Part shown: piece after piece, positions 26,840 to 36,466 of the stretch
Numbering within the stretch: position 1 is the first letter of the stretch
Layout of the letters: each line of letters starts with the position of its first letter
Source of the DNA: JBGAHD01 sp044226395
GTDB taxonomy: Bacteria > Pseudomonadota > Gammaproteobacteria > Xanthomonadales > Ahniellaceae
Length of the DNA stretch: 64,000 nucleotides
NCBI GenBank assembly: GCA_044226395.1
Contig: JBGAHD010000004.1
Coordinates: 434,001 to 498,000 of the forward strand
Reading direction: 5' to 3'
Made by a program: the position numbers and the translations under genes
Notes under the pieces: generated by a model
Told to the model about the DNA's origin: nothing
What the model saw: the letters and a program-made list of their open reading frames with translations, nothing else
The model's database searches: none

Positions 26840-27967
26840 TCACGTCAGCAGGCGTTTCGCGATTTCGAAATACACCGTGCTCAAGCGCTCGAGATCGTCG
26901 ATGGCCACATGTTCGTCGATCTTGTGGATGGTCGCGTTGACTGGACCCAGTTCCACCACGCCCGCGCCCAACGGCGCGATGAAGCGACCATCGGACGTGC
27001 CGCCGCCCGTGTTCGCTTGCGGCTCGAGACCGAGCACATCGCGCACGGCCGATTTCACCGCGCCCGTGAGCAGACCCGGCGCGGTCGCGAAGGGCATGCC
27101 CGACAATTCCCACTCGATGCGATAGTCGAGACCGTGCTTGACCAAGATGGCTTCGACGCCTTGCATCAGATCATCGGCGGTCGACGCGGTCGAGAAGCGG
27201 AAGTTGAATTCCACGCGCAACTCGCCCGGAATGACATTGAGCGCGCCGGTGCCCGCGTTGATGTTGGACACCTGGAAGCTCGTCGGTGGAAACAGGGCAT
27301 TGCCCTCGTCCCAGCGTCGCTGCGTCAATTCGGCCAGCGCCGGCGCGAACGCGTGAATCGGATTGAGCGCGATGTCGGGAAAGGCCACGTGACCTTGCAC
27401 GCCACGCACCAGCAAGTGACCACTGAGCGAGCCGCGACGACCGACGCGGATCACATCGCCCAGATGCGTCTTCGATGAGGGCTCACCGACCACGCACCAA
27501 TCGATGCGCTGGCCGCGGTGCTTGAATTCGGTGGCGACGCGACGCACGCCGTCCTGGGCCTCGCCTTCTTCATCGCTGGTCACGAGCAAGGCGATGGTGC
27601 CGCGCGCGTTGGGGCATTCGCGCGCGAAGCGTTCGACCGCGAGCGTCATCGCCGCGACGGAGCCTTTCATGTCGGCCGCCCCGCGCGCGTAGAGCTTGCC
27701 GTCGCGAATGGTCGGCGTGAACGGATCGCTACGCCACTGCTCGACCGGGCCCGTGGGCACGACATCGGTATGGCCCAGGAACACCAGCACCGGGCCTTCG
27801 CTACCACGCTTGGCCCAGAGATTGTCGACCGCGCCGTAGCGCAGCGACTCGATCGCGAAGCCCGCCGCGCGCAAGCGCGCGGCCAGCACTTGCTGACACC
27901 CCGCGTCGTTCGGCGTCACCGAAGGGCGCGAGCACAGATCACGGGTCAGTTCGAGCACGTCACTCAT
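26840..27967 (-). CDS. dapE: Succinyl-diaminopimelate desuccinylase
   Basis: 375-residue M20-family zinc hydrolase of the succinylase branch of lysine and meso-diaminopimelate synthesis. Metal ligands and catalytic residues are visible: LGHTDVVPTG (His and the catalytic Asp), RGAADMKGS (bridging Asp), SDEEGEA (general base Glu and ligand Glu), and the C-terminal NATIHKIDEHV (His). The dimerisation domain sits in the middle (VQGHVAFPDIALNPIH). Downstream of the ArsC-like gene in a run with dapD, so two steps of the pathway are together. Confidence 0.96.
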   Translation of the reverse strand: MSDVLELTRDLCSRPSVTPNDAGCQQVLAARLRAAGFAIESLRYGAVDNLWAKRGSEGPVLVFLGHTDVVPTGPVEQWRSDPFTPTIRDGKLYARGAADMKGSVAAMTLAVERFARECPNARGTIALLVTSDEEGEAQDGVRRVATEFKHRGQRIDWCVVGEPSSKTHLGDVIRVGRRGSLSGHLLVRGVQGHVAFPDIALNPIHAFAPALAELTQRRWDEGNALFPPTSFQVSNINAGTGALNVIPGELRVEFNFRFSTASTADDLMQGVEAILVKHGLDYRIEWELSGMPFATAPGLLTGAVKSAVRDVLGLEPQANTGGGTSDGRFIAPLGAGVVELGPVNATIHKIDEHVAIDDLERLSTVYFEIAKRLLT

Positions 27968-27987
27968 GGATCGTCCCCACCCCGCGC

Positions 27988-28356
27988 TCAGCGCGGAAAC
28001 AACGTCGCGAACAACTTATCGCTGAAACCCAGGCTCACGCGCTCGCCGATCACCACGACCGGACGACGCACCAAGGTCGGATGTTCCTTCAGCAACAAGG
28101 TCCACTCCGGCGGCGTGCGCGGATCGCGTCGCGCCACCGGCAAATTACGCCACGTGGTGCCGGCGCGATTGATCAACTTGTCGAAACCGCCAACCTGTTG
28201 CGCCCAAAATTTCAGCTGCTCGGGCGTGGCGCGCTGCTCGCGATAATCGACGAAGCGATGCGCCACTTCGTGCCGCTTGAGCCAGTTGCGCGCCTTCTTG
28301 CAGGTATCGCAGGCGGTGAGGCCGTAGAGCACGACCTCGTCATTGGCGTCACTCAT
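27988..28356 (-). CDS. ArsC/Spx-family thioredoxin-fold protein (YffB-like)
   Basis: 122 residues from the ATG at 28356; a GTG just before would add one residue. It has the CDTCKKA active-site motif near the N-terminus and the RRPVVVIG strand of the ArsC/Spx family. It lies between dapD and dapE; E. coli yffB also precedes dapE, which argues against a true arsenate reductase and for the uncharacterised YffB/Spx group (proposed GSH-dependent thiol reductase). The gene starts 4 bases after the dapD stop begins, essentially coupled. Confidence 0.82.
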   Translation of the reverse strand: MSDANDEVVLYGLTACDTCKKARNWLKRHEVAHRFVDYREQRATPEQLKFWAQQVGGFDKLINRAGTTWRNLPVARRDPRTPPEWTLLLKEHPTLVRRPVVVIGERVSLGFSDKLFATLFPR

Positions 28357-28359
28357 CAC

Positions 28360-29170
<811 letters not shown>

Positions 29171-29184
<14 letters not shown>

Positions 29185-31840
29185 CAGCGGTTTTCGTCGT
29201 GGTGGTTTGTCCGGAGAGCGCGGCGACCTGGCGACGCACGGCCTCGTCGAGCGCGGCGATGGCGGGCGCGTCGAGCGGCGTGTCGTGCTGGTCGGTGAGT
29301 TCGAAGAAGTCCTCCACGCGCTCGCCAAAAGTAGCGATGCGCGCGTCGTGAATGCGCACGCCGCAGTCGCGAAACGCCTGCGCGATGTGCGCGAGCAAGC
29401 CAGGCGAATCGGCGCAGACCAGGCCCAATTGCGTGCGTCCGGAAAGCGCGCGCTCGAACTCCAGGCGCGTGGGCACATGGAAGTGACGTTGGCGTCGCGC
29501 CATCGCGCGGCGCGCCGGTTGCGCGGTCAGTTGCTCGCGCGAGAGTTCGTCGCGCAGGCGCACGATGACTTGTTTTTCCTGCGCGACATCGCGGATCGGA
29601 CCGCCTTCGGCATCGAGCACCTGGAAAGTATCGAGCGAATGACCACGCTTGGACGTCACCACGCGCGCGTCGACCACGCTCAGCTGCAAGCGATCGATCA
29701 CCGCGGTGATGGTCGCGAACAGGCCATCGCGATCGGGCGAATAGACGAAGATCTCGGTCGTGCCGCGCTCGCGCGTGTGGCGCACCATCACCAGCGGCGC
29801 GTCGGGATCGGCTTGTTCGAGAATGCCGCGCGTCTGCCACGCGATCTGTTCGGGCAGATAGCGCAGGAAGGAATCGTCGGGGAACTCGGTCCACAAGGCT
29901 TCGACGCGTTCTTTCGCCAAGCCCTGTTGCAGCAGCGCCGCGAGCGCGATCTGCTTGGTCTCGGTCACGCGCTCGATGCCGTGCACGGGATGTTCGAGTC
30001 CACGCGCCAGCGCGTAGCGCGTGGCTTCGTGCAGGTCGACGAGCAGGCGCGCCTTCCACGAATTCCACAGCTTCGGGCTGGTGGCGCGGATGTCGGCCAC
30101 GGTCAGCAGGTACAGAAGATCCAGGCGCTCGGTGTCGGCGACGATCTCGGCGAAGCGATAAACCACGTCGGGATTGGTGATGTCTTGCTTCTGCGCGGTC
30201 ACCGACATCAGCAAATGCTGACGCACGAGCCACGCGACGAGATCGGTGTCGGTGGTCGACAGGCCGATGCGCGCGCAGAACTCGCGCGCGTCGGCTTCGC
30301 CCAGTTCGGAGTGATCGCCGCCGCGGCCCTTGGCGATGTCATGGAACAGGCCCGCGAGCAGGAGCAATTCGGGCTTGCGCAGCCGCGCGTAGAGTTCATG
30401 CGCGAGCGGGAACTGCTCGGCGCCATCGGCCTCGGCGAACCGTCGAATATTGCGGATCACGAACAGCGTGTGCTGATCGACCGTGTAGACATGAAACAAG
30501 TCGTACTGCATGCGCCCGGCCACGCGACCGAAGGCCGGCAAATAGCGACCCAGCACGCCATAGCGACTCATGCGCGCCAGCACGTCGGCGACCGCGCCGG
30601 GATGACGCAGGATCGCGACGAACGCGGCGTGCACGGCCGGATCGGCGCGAAAGCCCTCGTCCAGACCCGGTAACACGGCGTCGAGCCGCTGCAGCAAGGT
30701 CGAGCGGAAACCCTTCAGATCCGGATGCCGCAACAACACGACGAAGGCGCGCAAAATCGCCGCCGGCTCGCGCTCGAACAAGGCCGGATCGCGCAGATCG
30801 AGCAGGTCGCCCACGCGCGAGAACTCGCTGTCGATGGGCACGCAATCGGGGCGGCCCGCGCGCGCTTCCTCGAGCCGTTGCAGCAGGCGCTCGCACAAGC
30901 GCTCGATGGTCATCGCCGCGCGATAGTAGGACTGCATGAACTGCTCGACCGCGAGGTTCTGCGCGTGCTCGTCGCGCAAGCCGAACCACTCGGCGAGCTG
31001 GCGCTGATGCTCGAACAACAGCCGCTCCTCGCCGCGACGCGCGAGGCTGTGCAGACCGAAGCGCACGCGCCACAGATGATCGCGCGCGGCGATCAGGGCC
31101 TCGTATTCCTCGGCGCTCATCAGGCCCGCGTCGCGCAAGGCACCCACCGTGCCCGCGCCGAGCTGACGCAGCGCGATCCACTGCACGGTCTGCAAATCAC
31201 GCAGACCACCCGGGCCTTCCTTGATGTTGGGCTCGAGGTTGTAAGCCGTGTCGTTGAAGCGCGCGTGCCGCGCCTGTTGCTCGGCGCGCTTGGCCTCGGC
31301 GAACGCGGCCGCGGGCCACAGATGCGGAAGAGCGAGCAGGCGCCCAAGACCCACGTAGAGATCGCGCGAGCCGTCGAGATGCCGCGACTCGAGCAGATTG
31401 GTCATGATGGTCAGATCGCCGCGCGCGGCGTCCTCGCATTCATTGAGCGTGCGCACCGCGTGGCCGACGGCGAGGCCGGCGTCCCACAGCGCGGCGAAGA
31501 ACTTTTCGACCTCGGCCAGCGGACCCGCGGGACGCGCGACATCGACGAGCACGAGCAGATCGACGTCCGAGCGCGGATGCAATTCGCCGCGGCCGAAACC
31601 ACCAACCGCGACCAAGGCCAGCGCGCGACCGTCGCGCACATGCGCCTGCCACACGGCGAGCACGGCCTGCTCGATCAGCCAGGCGCGCAAGCGCACCAGT
31701 TCGGCGATGGGTCGCTGCTGGCCGCGAAAGGCGTCGATCAGCTCGGCGTCGGCACGCTCGACCGCGGCCTTGATCGCGCCGGGCGTGGCGGCCGGCGACC
31801 ACCAGCGCGATGCATCCGCCGGGGCCGCCAGGCGGGTCAT
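29171..31840 (-). CDS. glnD: [Protein-PII] uridylyltransferase / uridylyl-removing enzyme
   Basis: Bifunctional nitrogen sensor that uridylylates PII when glutamine is low and removes UMP when glutamine is high. 889 residues from the ATG at 31840, which overlaps the map stop as ATGA. The nucleotidyltransferase motif GGFGRGELHPRSDVDLL is at residues 80-96, the PII-binding linker follows, the HD hydrolase domain has LFHDIAKGRGGDHSELG, and two ACT domains end the protein (TEIFVYSPDRDGLFA and GLVCADSPGLLAHIA). It is co-directional with map and dapD, as in E. coli. Confidence 0.96.
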
Positions 31841-32628
31841 GCGGGCGGCGTCTCGCCGGCGCCGAGGGTCAGCACCTCGAAGCCGTCGTCGGTCACCGCG
31901 ATCGTGTGTTCCCACTGCGCGGAGAGTTTTTGATCCTTGGTCACCACGGTCCAGCCGTCGGGCAGCAAGCGCGTGTGACGCAGGCCTTCGTTGACCATGG
32001 GTTCGATCGTGAAGGTCATGCCCGGCACCAGGGTCATGCCGACACCCGGCGTGCCGTAGTGCAGGATCTGCGGATCCTCGTGATAGATCTCGCCGATGCC
32101 GTGGCCGCAGTACTCGCGCACGACGGAAAAACGCTGCGCCTCGACGAAGGACTGGATGGCGTGACCGATATCGCCCAGCGTCGCGCCCGGACGCACCGCG
32201 CGGATACCGCGCCACATCGCGTCGCGCGTCACGTCGACCAGGCGCTTGGCCATGATCGAGGGCTTGCCGACGATGTACATGCGGCTGGTGTCGCCATGAA
32301 AACCGTCGCGGATCACGGTCACGTCGATGTTGACGATGTCGCCATCCTTGAGCACCTTCGTGGCGCTGGGAATGCCGTGACAAATGACGTTATTGACCGA
32401 CGTGCAGATGGTCTTGGGAAAGCCGCGATAACCCAGATTCGCCGGCACCGCGCCCTGCTTGTTGACGATGTGCTCGTAACACAGGCGATCGAGATACTCG
32501 GTGGTCACGCCGGCCTTGACGTGCTCGCCGATCATGTCCAGCACCTCGCCCGCCAGGCGACCGGCCACGCGCATGCGCTCGATCTGCTCGGGGGTCTTGG
32601 GTCGGATGTGGCGGGCGTTGTCTTTCAT
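31837..32628 (-). CDS. map: Methionine aminopeptidase, type I
   Basis: Removes the initiator methionine from new proteins. 263 residues from the ATG at 32628 (MKDNARHIRPKTPEQIERM), the usual start; the open frame upstream is not conserved. The five metal ligands are visible: two Asp in NIDVTVIRDGFHGDTSR, His in GHGIGEIYHEDP, Glu in FTIEPMVNEG and Glu in WEHTIAV. It is divergent from rpsB, as in many gammaproteobacteria, and opens the map-glnD-dapD run. Confidence 0.97.
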   Translation of the reverse strand: MKDNARHIRPKTPEQIERMRVAGRLAGEVLDMIGEHVKAGVTTEYLDRLCYEHIVNKQGAVPANLGYRGFPKTICTSVNNVICHGIPSATKVLKDGDIVNIDVTVIRDGFHGDTSRMYIVGKPSIMAKRLVDVTRDAMWRGIRAVRPGATLGDIGHAIQSFVEAQRFSVVREYCGHGIGEIYHEDPQILHYGTPGVGMTLVPGMTFTIEPMVNEGLRHTRLLPDGWTVVTKDQKLSAQWEHTIAVTDDGFEVLTLGAGETPPA

Positions 32629-32708
32629 GCGCGGGGCCTTGATCTCGGTGTCGGAACGCGGGTTCGCGGGGGCCTGGCTGGCGCCAGGGCGCGACCGCGA
32701 CCGCAATC

Positions 32709-32738
32709 TTGGCGGAAAATGAATCTTTAGGCTATCAT
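32709..32738 (+). promoter_or_regulatory. Probable rpsB-tsf promoter
   Basis: A -35-like TTGGCG (32709-32714) and a -10-like TATCAT (32733-32738) are 18 bases apart in an AT-rich island within the map-rpsB gap. This would give an rpsB leader of about 240 bases, long enough for the S2 autoregulatory structure known from gammaproteobacterial rpsB mRNAs. Confidence 0.5.
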
Positions 32739-32935
32739 TTCAAGGCTTTGCCTCCCGGCTTCATCGCGGGTGGCAAAGCGCAAGGCGACGCATGGCGGCT
32801 CCGGCCGTCGGCAACGCCCCCAGGCGACCGCGCGGGAACGGTTCCCGCCGGCGCGAATCCGCACACGCATCGTCACCGGCATCGGGGTGCCCCAACAGGG
32901 GCTGCTGCCGTCGGATGCGTGGAGGTCCCAACCCC

Positions 32936-32966
32936 GAAGCGCGACCGGTTCCCGTCCGGCCGCTTC
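32936..32966 (+). promoter_or_regulatory. Hairpin in the rpsB leader, just before the ribosome-binding site
   Basis: GAAGCG (32936-32941) pairs with CGCTTC (32961-32966) and an inner CCGG/CCGG pair closes a seven-base loop. The rpsB Shine-Dalgarno GGAG begins 10 bases later. Gammaproteobacteria carry a conserved rpsB leader element that binds S2 and represses translation; this hairpin is a candidate for its last stem. Whether a full pseudoknot exists was not worked out. Confidence 0.45.
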
Positions 32967-32987
32967 ATCGTATTTGGAGTTTTCGCA

Positions 32988-33890
32988 ATGCCTCAAGTCA
33001 CCATGCGCCAGATGCTCGAAGCTGGCGTGCACTTCGGTCACCAGACCCGTTATTGGAACCCCCGCATGGCGCCGTACATCTTCGGCGCGCGCGGCAAGAT
33101 CCACATCATCAACCTCGAAAAGACCCTGCCGCTGTTCACCGACGCGATGAACTTCATCTCGGGTCTGGCGCAAAAGCGCGGCTCGATCCTGTTCGTCGGC
33201 ACCAAGCGCTCGGCGCGCGAGTCGATCAAGGAAGAGGCCACGCGCTGCTCGATGCCGTTCGTGTCGCACCGCTGGCTCGGCGGCATGCTGACCAACTTCC
33301 GCACGGTCAAGCAGTCGATCGCGCGCCTGAAGGAACTCGAGGCGATGGAAACCGACGGCTCGATCGAGCGCTTCGTCAAGCACGAAGTGCTGCAGCTGCG
33401 CCGCGAGAAGGACAAGCTCGAGCGCTCGCTCGGCGGCATCAAGAACATGAACGGCCTGCCCGACGCGCTGTTCGTGATCGACGTCGGTCACGAAAACATC
33501 GCGGTCGAAGAGGCCAAGAAGCTCGGCATTCCGGTCGTGGCCGTGGTCGATACCAACTATGACCCGAAGCTCGTCGACTACATGATTCCGGGCAACGACG
33601 ACGCCATCCGCGCCGTGCAGCTGTACGCGCGCGCCGCCGCCGACGCCGTGCTCGAAGGCAAGGCCGCCGCCCCGATGATCCCGGTTTCGGCCCGAGACGA
33701 GTTCGTCGAGCTCGACGCCGAAGGCAATCCGGTCGCCAAGGAAGACGCCGGCAAGCGTCGTCCGGCCCCGGGCCGCAAGCCGGGCAACGACCGCAAGCCG
33801 CAAGCGCGCCGTCCGGCGCCGAAGCGTGGCGCGGGCCCGGGCGCGGGTCGCGGCCGTGGCGGCGAAGACGCCGGCGGTTCGCACGAGTAA
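32988..33890 (+). CDS. rpsB: 30S ribosomal protein S2 with long basic C-terminal tail
   Basis: Ribosomal protein of the small-subunit head/body junction, needed for S1 binding. 300 residues from the ATG at 32988 (MPQVTMRQMLEAGVHFGHQ), with GGAG 8 bases upstream. The core with RYWNPRMAPYIFG, HRWLGGMLTNFRT and PVVAVVDTNYDP matches the family. E. coli S2 has 241 residues; here about 50 extra residues rich in Arg, Pro, Gly and Lys follow residue 245 (repeats like RRPAPGRKPGNDRKPQARRP). Such tails occur in some proteobacterial S2 proteins but their role is unknown. The gene opens the rpsB-tsf operon. Confidence 0.97.
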   Translation: MPQVTMRQMLEAGVHFGHQTRYWNPRMAPYIFGARGKIHIINLEKTLPLFTDAMNFISGLAQKRGSILFVGTKRSARESIKEEATRCSMPFVSHRWLGGMLTNFRTVKQSIARLKELEAMETDGSIERFVKHEVLQLRREKDKLERSLGGIKNMNGLPDALFVIDVGHENIAVEEAKKLGIPVVAVVDTNYDPKLVDYMIPGNDDAIRAVQLYARAAADAVLEGKAAAPMIPVSARDEFVELDAEGNPVAKEDAGKRRPAPGRKPGNDRKPQARRPAPKRGAGPGAGRGRGGEDAGGSHE

Positions 33891-33998
33891 TCACCGCGCA
33901 ACGCGACCGGCCCAGCATCGCGAGCCATCGCGCGCCGGGCCTGGCGCGCGACCGCTCCGCGAGGCGGAGCCAACACGGCGCCGTGCGCGCCACGTCGT

Positions 33999-34018
33999 CG
34001 GGACCCGTCGGGGTCCCG
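33999..34018 (+). promoter_or_regulatory. Hairpin between rpsB and tsf
   Basis: Perfect 8-bp GC-rich stem (33999-34006 with 34011-34018), four-base loop GTCG, in the 163-bp gap. No T tract follows, so it is not a strong terminator. It could attenuate tsf relative to rpsB or stabilise a processed end. Confidence 0.4.
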
Positions 34019-34053
34019 GTTGACGGCAACACCACCCTGTAAGAGGAATTCCC

Positions 34054-34926
34054 ATGGAAATCACCGCAAGCATGGTCAAGGAGCTGCGCGAGCGCTCCGG
34101 CGCCGGCATGATGGAATGCAAGAAGGCCCTGACCGAAGCTCAGGGCAACATGGACACGGCCATCGAGTGGCTGCGCAAGCAAGGTCTGGCCAAGGCCGAC
34201 AAGAAGGCCAGCCGCGTCGCGGCCGAAGGTCGCATCGTCGCCGGCAATCAGGGTTCGCGCTCGGTCCTGGTCGAGATCAACTCCGAAACCGATTTCGTGG
34301 CCAAGGATGAAGGCTTCGCCGCTTTTGCCGCCACCGTCGCCCAGGTCGCCGCCGGCAGCGGCGTCAACGACGTCGAGGCGCTCAAGACCGTCAAGACCCC
34401 GCAAGGTCCGACCGTCGAAGAGGCGCGTCAGACCCTGGTCGCCAAGTGCGGCGAGAACGTGCAGGTCCGTCGCTTGGTCGCGATCGACAGCAAGAACAAC
34501 GTCGCCACGTATCTGCACGGCGGCCGCATCGGCGTGCTGGTCGAGCTCGAGGGCGGCAACGTCGAACTCGCGCGTGGCATCGCCATGCACGTCGCGGCGA
34601 TGAACCCGCCGTACCTGACCGTCGATCACGTGCCCGCCGACATCGTCGCCAAGGAACGCGAGATCGCCCTGGCTCAGGTCAAGGATTCGAACAAGCCGGC
34701 CGAGATCCTCGAGAAGATGATCTCCGGCAAGCTGCGCAAGACCTTGGCCGAGATGAGCCTGACCGGTCAGGCTTATGTCGTCGATTCCAACGTCACGGTC
34801 GAGGAAGCGTTGAAGAAGGGCGGCGCCAAGATCGTCGGCTTCCAGCGCATCGCCGTGGGCGAAGGCATCGAGAAGAAAGAGGAAGACTTCGCCGCCGAGG
34901 TGATGAAGCAGGCGGGTTTGGCGTAA
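34054..34926 (+). CDS. tsf: Translation elongation factor Ts
   Basis: Nucleotide exchange factor for EF-Tu. 290 residues; the start MEITASMVKELRERSGAGMMECKKAL is universal and an AGAGGAA ribosome-binding site is upstream. The UBA-like N-terminal domain holds the TDFVA motif (SETDFVAKD) that opens the EF-Tu nucleotide site; the core domain and the C-terminal module (FAAEVMKQAGL) are complete. It is transcribed with rpsB and ends at a strong terminator before pyrH. Confidence 0.97.
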   Translation: MEITASMVKELRERSGAGMMECKKALTEAQGNMDTAIEWLRKQGLAKADKKASRVAAEGRIVAGNQGSRSVLVEINSETDFVAKDEGFAAFAATVAQVAAGSGVNDVEALKTVKTPQGPTVEEARQTLVAKCGENVQVRRLVAIDSKNNVATYLHGGRIGVLVELEGGNVELARGIAMHVAAMNPPYLTVDHVPADIVAKEREIALAQVKDSNKPAEILEKMISGKLRKTLAEMSLTGQAYVVDSNVTVEEALKKGGAKIVGFQRIAVGEGIEKKEEDFAAEVMKQAGLA

Positions 34927-35006
34927 ACTCGCCGCGCGCCACGCGACCAAAGGTCCCCTGACGGGCTCGGGTCCCGGTCGCGGCGAAACAATCTTTACGT
35001 GGTACC

Positions 35007-35048
35007 AAGCCGTTCGTGGGAGCCCGTCCCGACACGAACGGCTTTTTT
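35007..35048 (+). terminator. Rho-independent terminator after rpsB-tsf
   Basis: Perfect 12-bp stem (35007-35018 with 35033-35044), the top extended by GGGA/TCCC, followed by a run of T residues. It lies 81 bases after tsf and 23 bases before pyrH, so pyrH needs a promoter inside or upstream of it, or some read-through. Confidence 0.85.
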
Positions 35049-35070
35049 GTGCCCGCCGCCCGGAGACCTC

Positions 35071-35793
35071 ATGTCGGACATCAAGTTCAAACGCATCCTG
35101 CTCAAGCTCTCGGGCGAGGCACTCATGGGCGAGCTCGACTACGGCATCGATCCCAAGGTGATCGGTCGCCTAGCGGCCGAGATCCTCGAAGTCACCCGCG
35201 CCGGCGCTCAGGTCGGCCTCGTCATCGGCGGCGGCAACATCTTCCGCGGCGCGGGCCTGGCGGCCTCGGGCATGGACCGCGTGACCGGCGATCACATGGG
35301 CATGCTGGCCACGGTGATGAACGCGCTGGCCATGCAGGACGCCATCGAAAAACAAGGCGGCTTCGCCCGCGTGATGAGCGCGATCAAGATCAACGAAGTC
35401 TGCGAGCCCTACATCCGTCGCCGCGCCATGCGTCACCTGGAAAAAGGCCGCATCGCGATCTTCGCCGCCGGCATCGGCAATCCGTTCTTCACCACCGACT
35501 CGGCCGCCGCGCTGCGCGCGATCGAGATCGGCGCCGAACTGCTGCTCAAGGCGACCAAGGTCGACGGCGTGTATGACGCCGATCCGGTCAAGGTCAAGAC
35601 CGCCAAGCGCTACGACCGCCTGAACTACGATCGCGTGATCGAAGGCAAATTGAACGTGATGGACACGGCCGCGATCGCGCTGTGCCGCGATCATCGCCTG
35701 CCCATGCGCATCTACGACATGAACTCGGCCGGCGACCTGATGCGCATCGTGCGCGGCGAGAACGTCGGCACCCTGGTCGACGCCACGGGCTGA
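35071..35793 (+). CDS. pyrH: UMP kinase
   Basis: Phosphorylates UMP to UDP; a hexameric amino-acid-kinase-fold enzyme activated by GTP and inhibited by UTP. 240 residues from the ATG at 35071 (MSDIKFKRILLKLSGEAL) with GGAG upstream; the earlier in-frame ATG lies in the terminator. Motifs: KLSGEALMG (phosphate binding), GGGNIFRG, GDHMGMLATVMN, GTGNPFFTTD-like AGIGNPFFTTDSAA, and KATKVDGVYDADP. It sits between tsf and frr in the conserved order. Confidence 0.97.
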   Translation: MSDIKFKRILLKLSGEALMGELDYGIDPKVIGRLAAEILEVTRAGAQVGLVIGGGNIFRGAGLAASGMDRVTGDHMGMLATVMNALAMQDAIEKQGGFARVMSAIKINEVCEPYIRRRAMRHLEKGRIAIFAAGIGNPFFTTDSAAALRAIEIGAELLLKATKVDGVYDADPVKVKTAKRYDRLNYDRVIEGKLNVMDTAAIALCRDHRLPMRIYDMNSAGDLMRIVRGENVGTLVDATG

Positions 35794-35824
35794 GCCCGAA
35801 CCCGTCTCGGACGCGGGCGCCCCG

Positions 35825-35853
35825 TTGGGTGGCTCCCGCCGCCCCGCTATACT
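35825..35853 (+). promoter_or_regulatory. Probable promoter upstream of frr
   Basis: TTGGGT (35825-35830), a 17-base spacer and TATACT (35848-35853) lie in the 93-bp pyrH-frr gap. The -10 matches five of six consensus positions and spacing is ideal. It would drive frr, uppS, cdsA, dxr and possibly rseP independently of the rpsB-tsf-pyrH transcripts. Confidence 0.5.
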
Positions 35854-35886
35854 CCGCGGCCACCCGGTTCGAGGACGGCCACCGTC

Positions 35887-36444
35887 ATGATCCCCAACAT
35901 CAAGAAAGACGCCGAGACGCGCATGAACAAATGCGTCGACGCCCTCAAGCACGACCTGCAGCGCCTGCGCACGGGTCGCGCCAGCCCGGCCCTGCTCGAA
36001 CACATCAAAGTGTCGTACTACGGTTCGGACATGCCGCTGTCCCAGGTCGCCTCGATCGCCGTCACCGACGGCCGCTCGCTGACCATCACGCCCTGGGAAA
36101 AGACCATGGTGCAGCCGATCGAGAAGGCCATCATCGGCTCCGACCTCGGCCTCAACCCGACCACGGCCGGCATGGTGATCCGCATCAACATGCCGCCGCT
36201 GACCGAGGAGCGCCGCAAGGAACTCGGCAAGCACGTGCATCACGAGGGCGAGAACGCCAAGGTCGCCGTGCGCAACGTGCGCCGCGACGCGATGCAGGGC
36301 GTCAAGGACCTGCTCAAGGACAAGAAGGTCACCGAGGACGAAGAGCGTCGCGCCGAGGAAGACATCCAGAAGCTGACCGATCGCTTCGTCAAGAGCATCG
36401 ACGAAGTGGTCAAGGCCAAGGAACAGGAACTGATGGCGCTGTAA
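35887..36444 (+). CDS. frr: Ribosome recycling factor
   Basis: Splits post-termination ribosomes together with EF-G. 185 residues, the standard length. The three-helix-bundle domain I includes RLRTGRASPALL and the C-terminal helix (RFVKSIDEVVKAKEQELMAL). The beta/alpha domain II is in between. The Arg residues of RTGRAS contact 23S rRNA. The uppS gene follows after 22 bases. Confidence 0.97.
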   Translation: MIPNIKKDAETRMNKCVDALKHDLQRLRTGRASPALLEHIKVSYYGSDMPLSQVASIAVTDGRSLTITPWEKTMVQPIEKAIIGSDLGLNPTTAGMVIRINMPPLTEERRKELGKHVHHEGENAKVAVRNVRRDAMQGVKDLLKDKKVTEDEERRAEEDIQKLTDRFVKSIDEVVKAKEQELMAL

Positions 36445-36466
36445 GGTCGCCGTCGACCCCGCGCCC

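Noticed and set aside
27988..28356. True arsenate reductase (ArsC)
   Set aside because: No ars genes nearby; length and position beside dapE match the YffB/Spx-like group instead.
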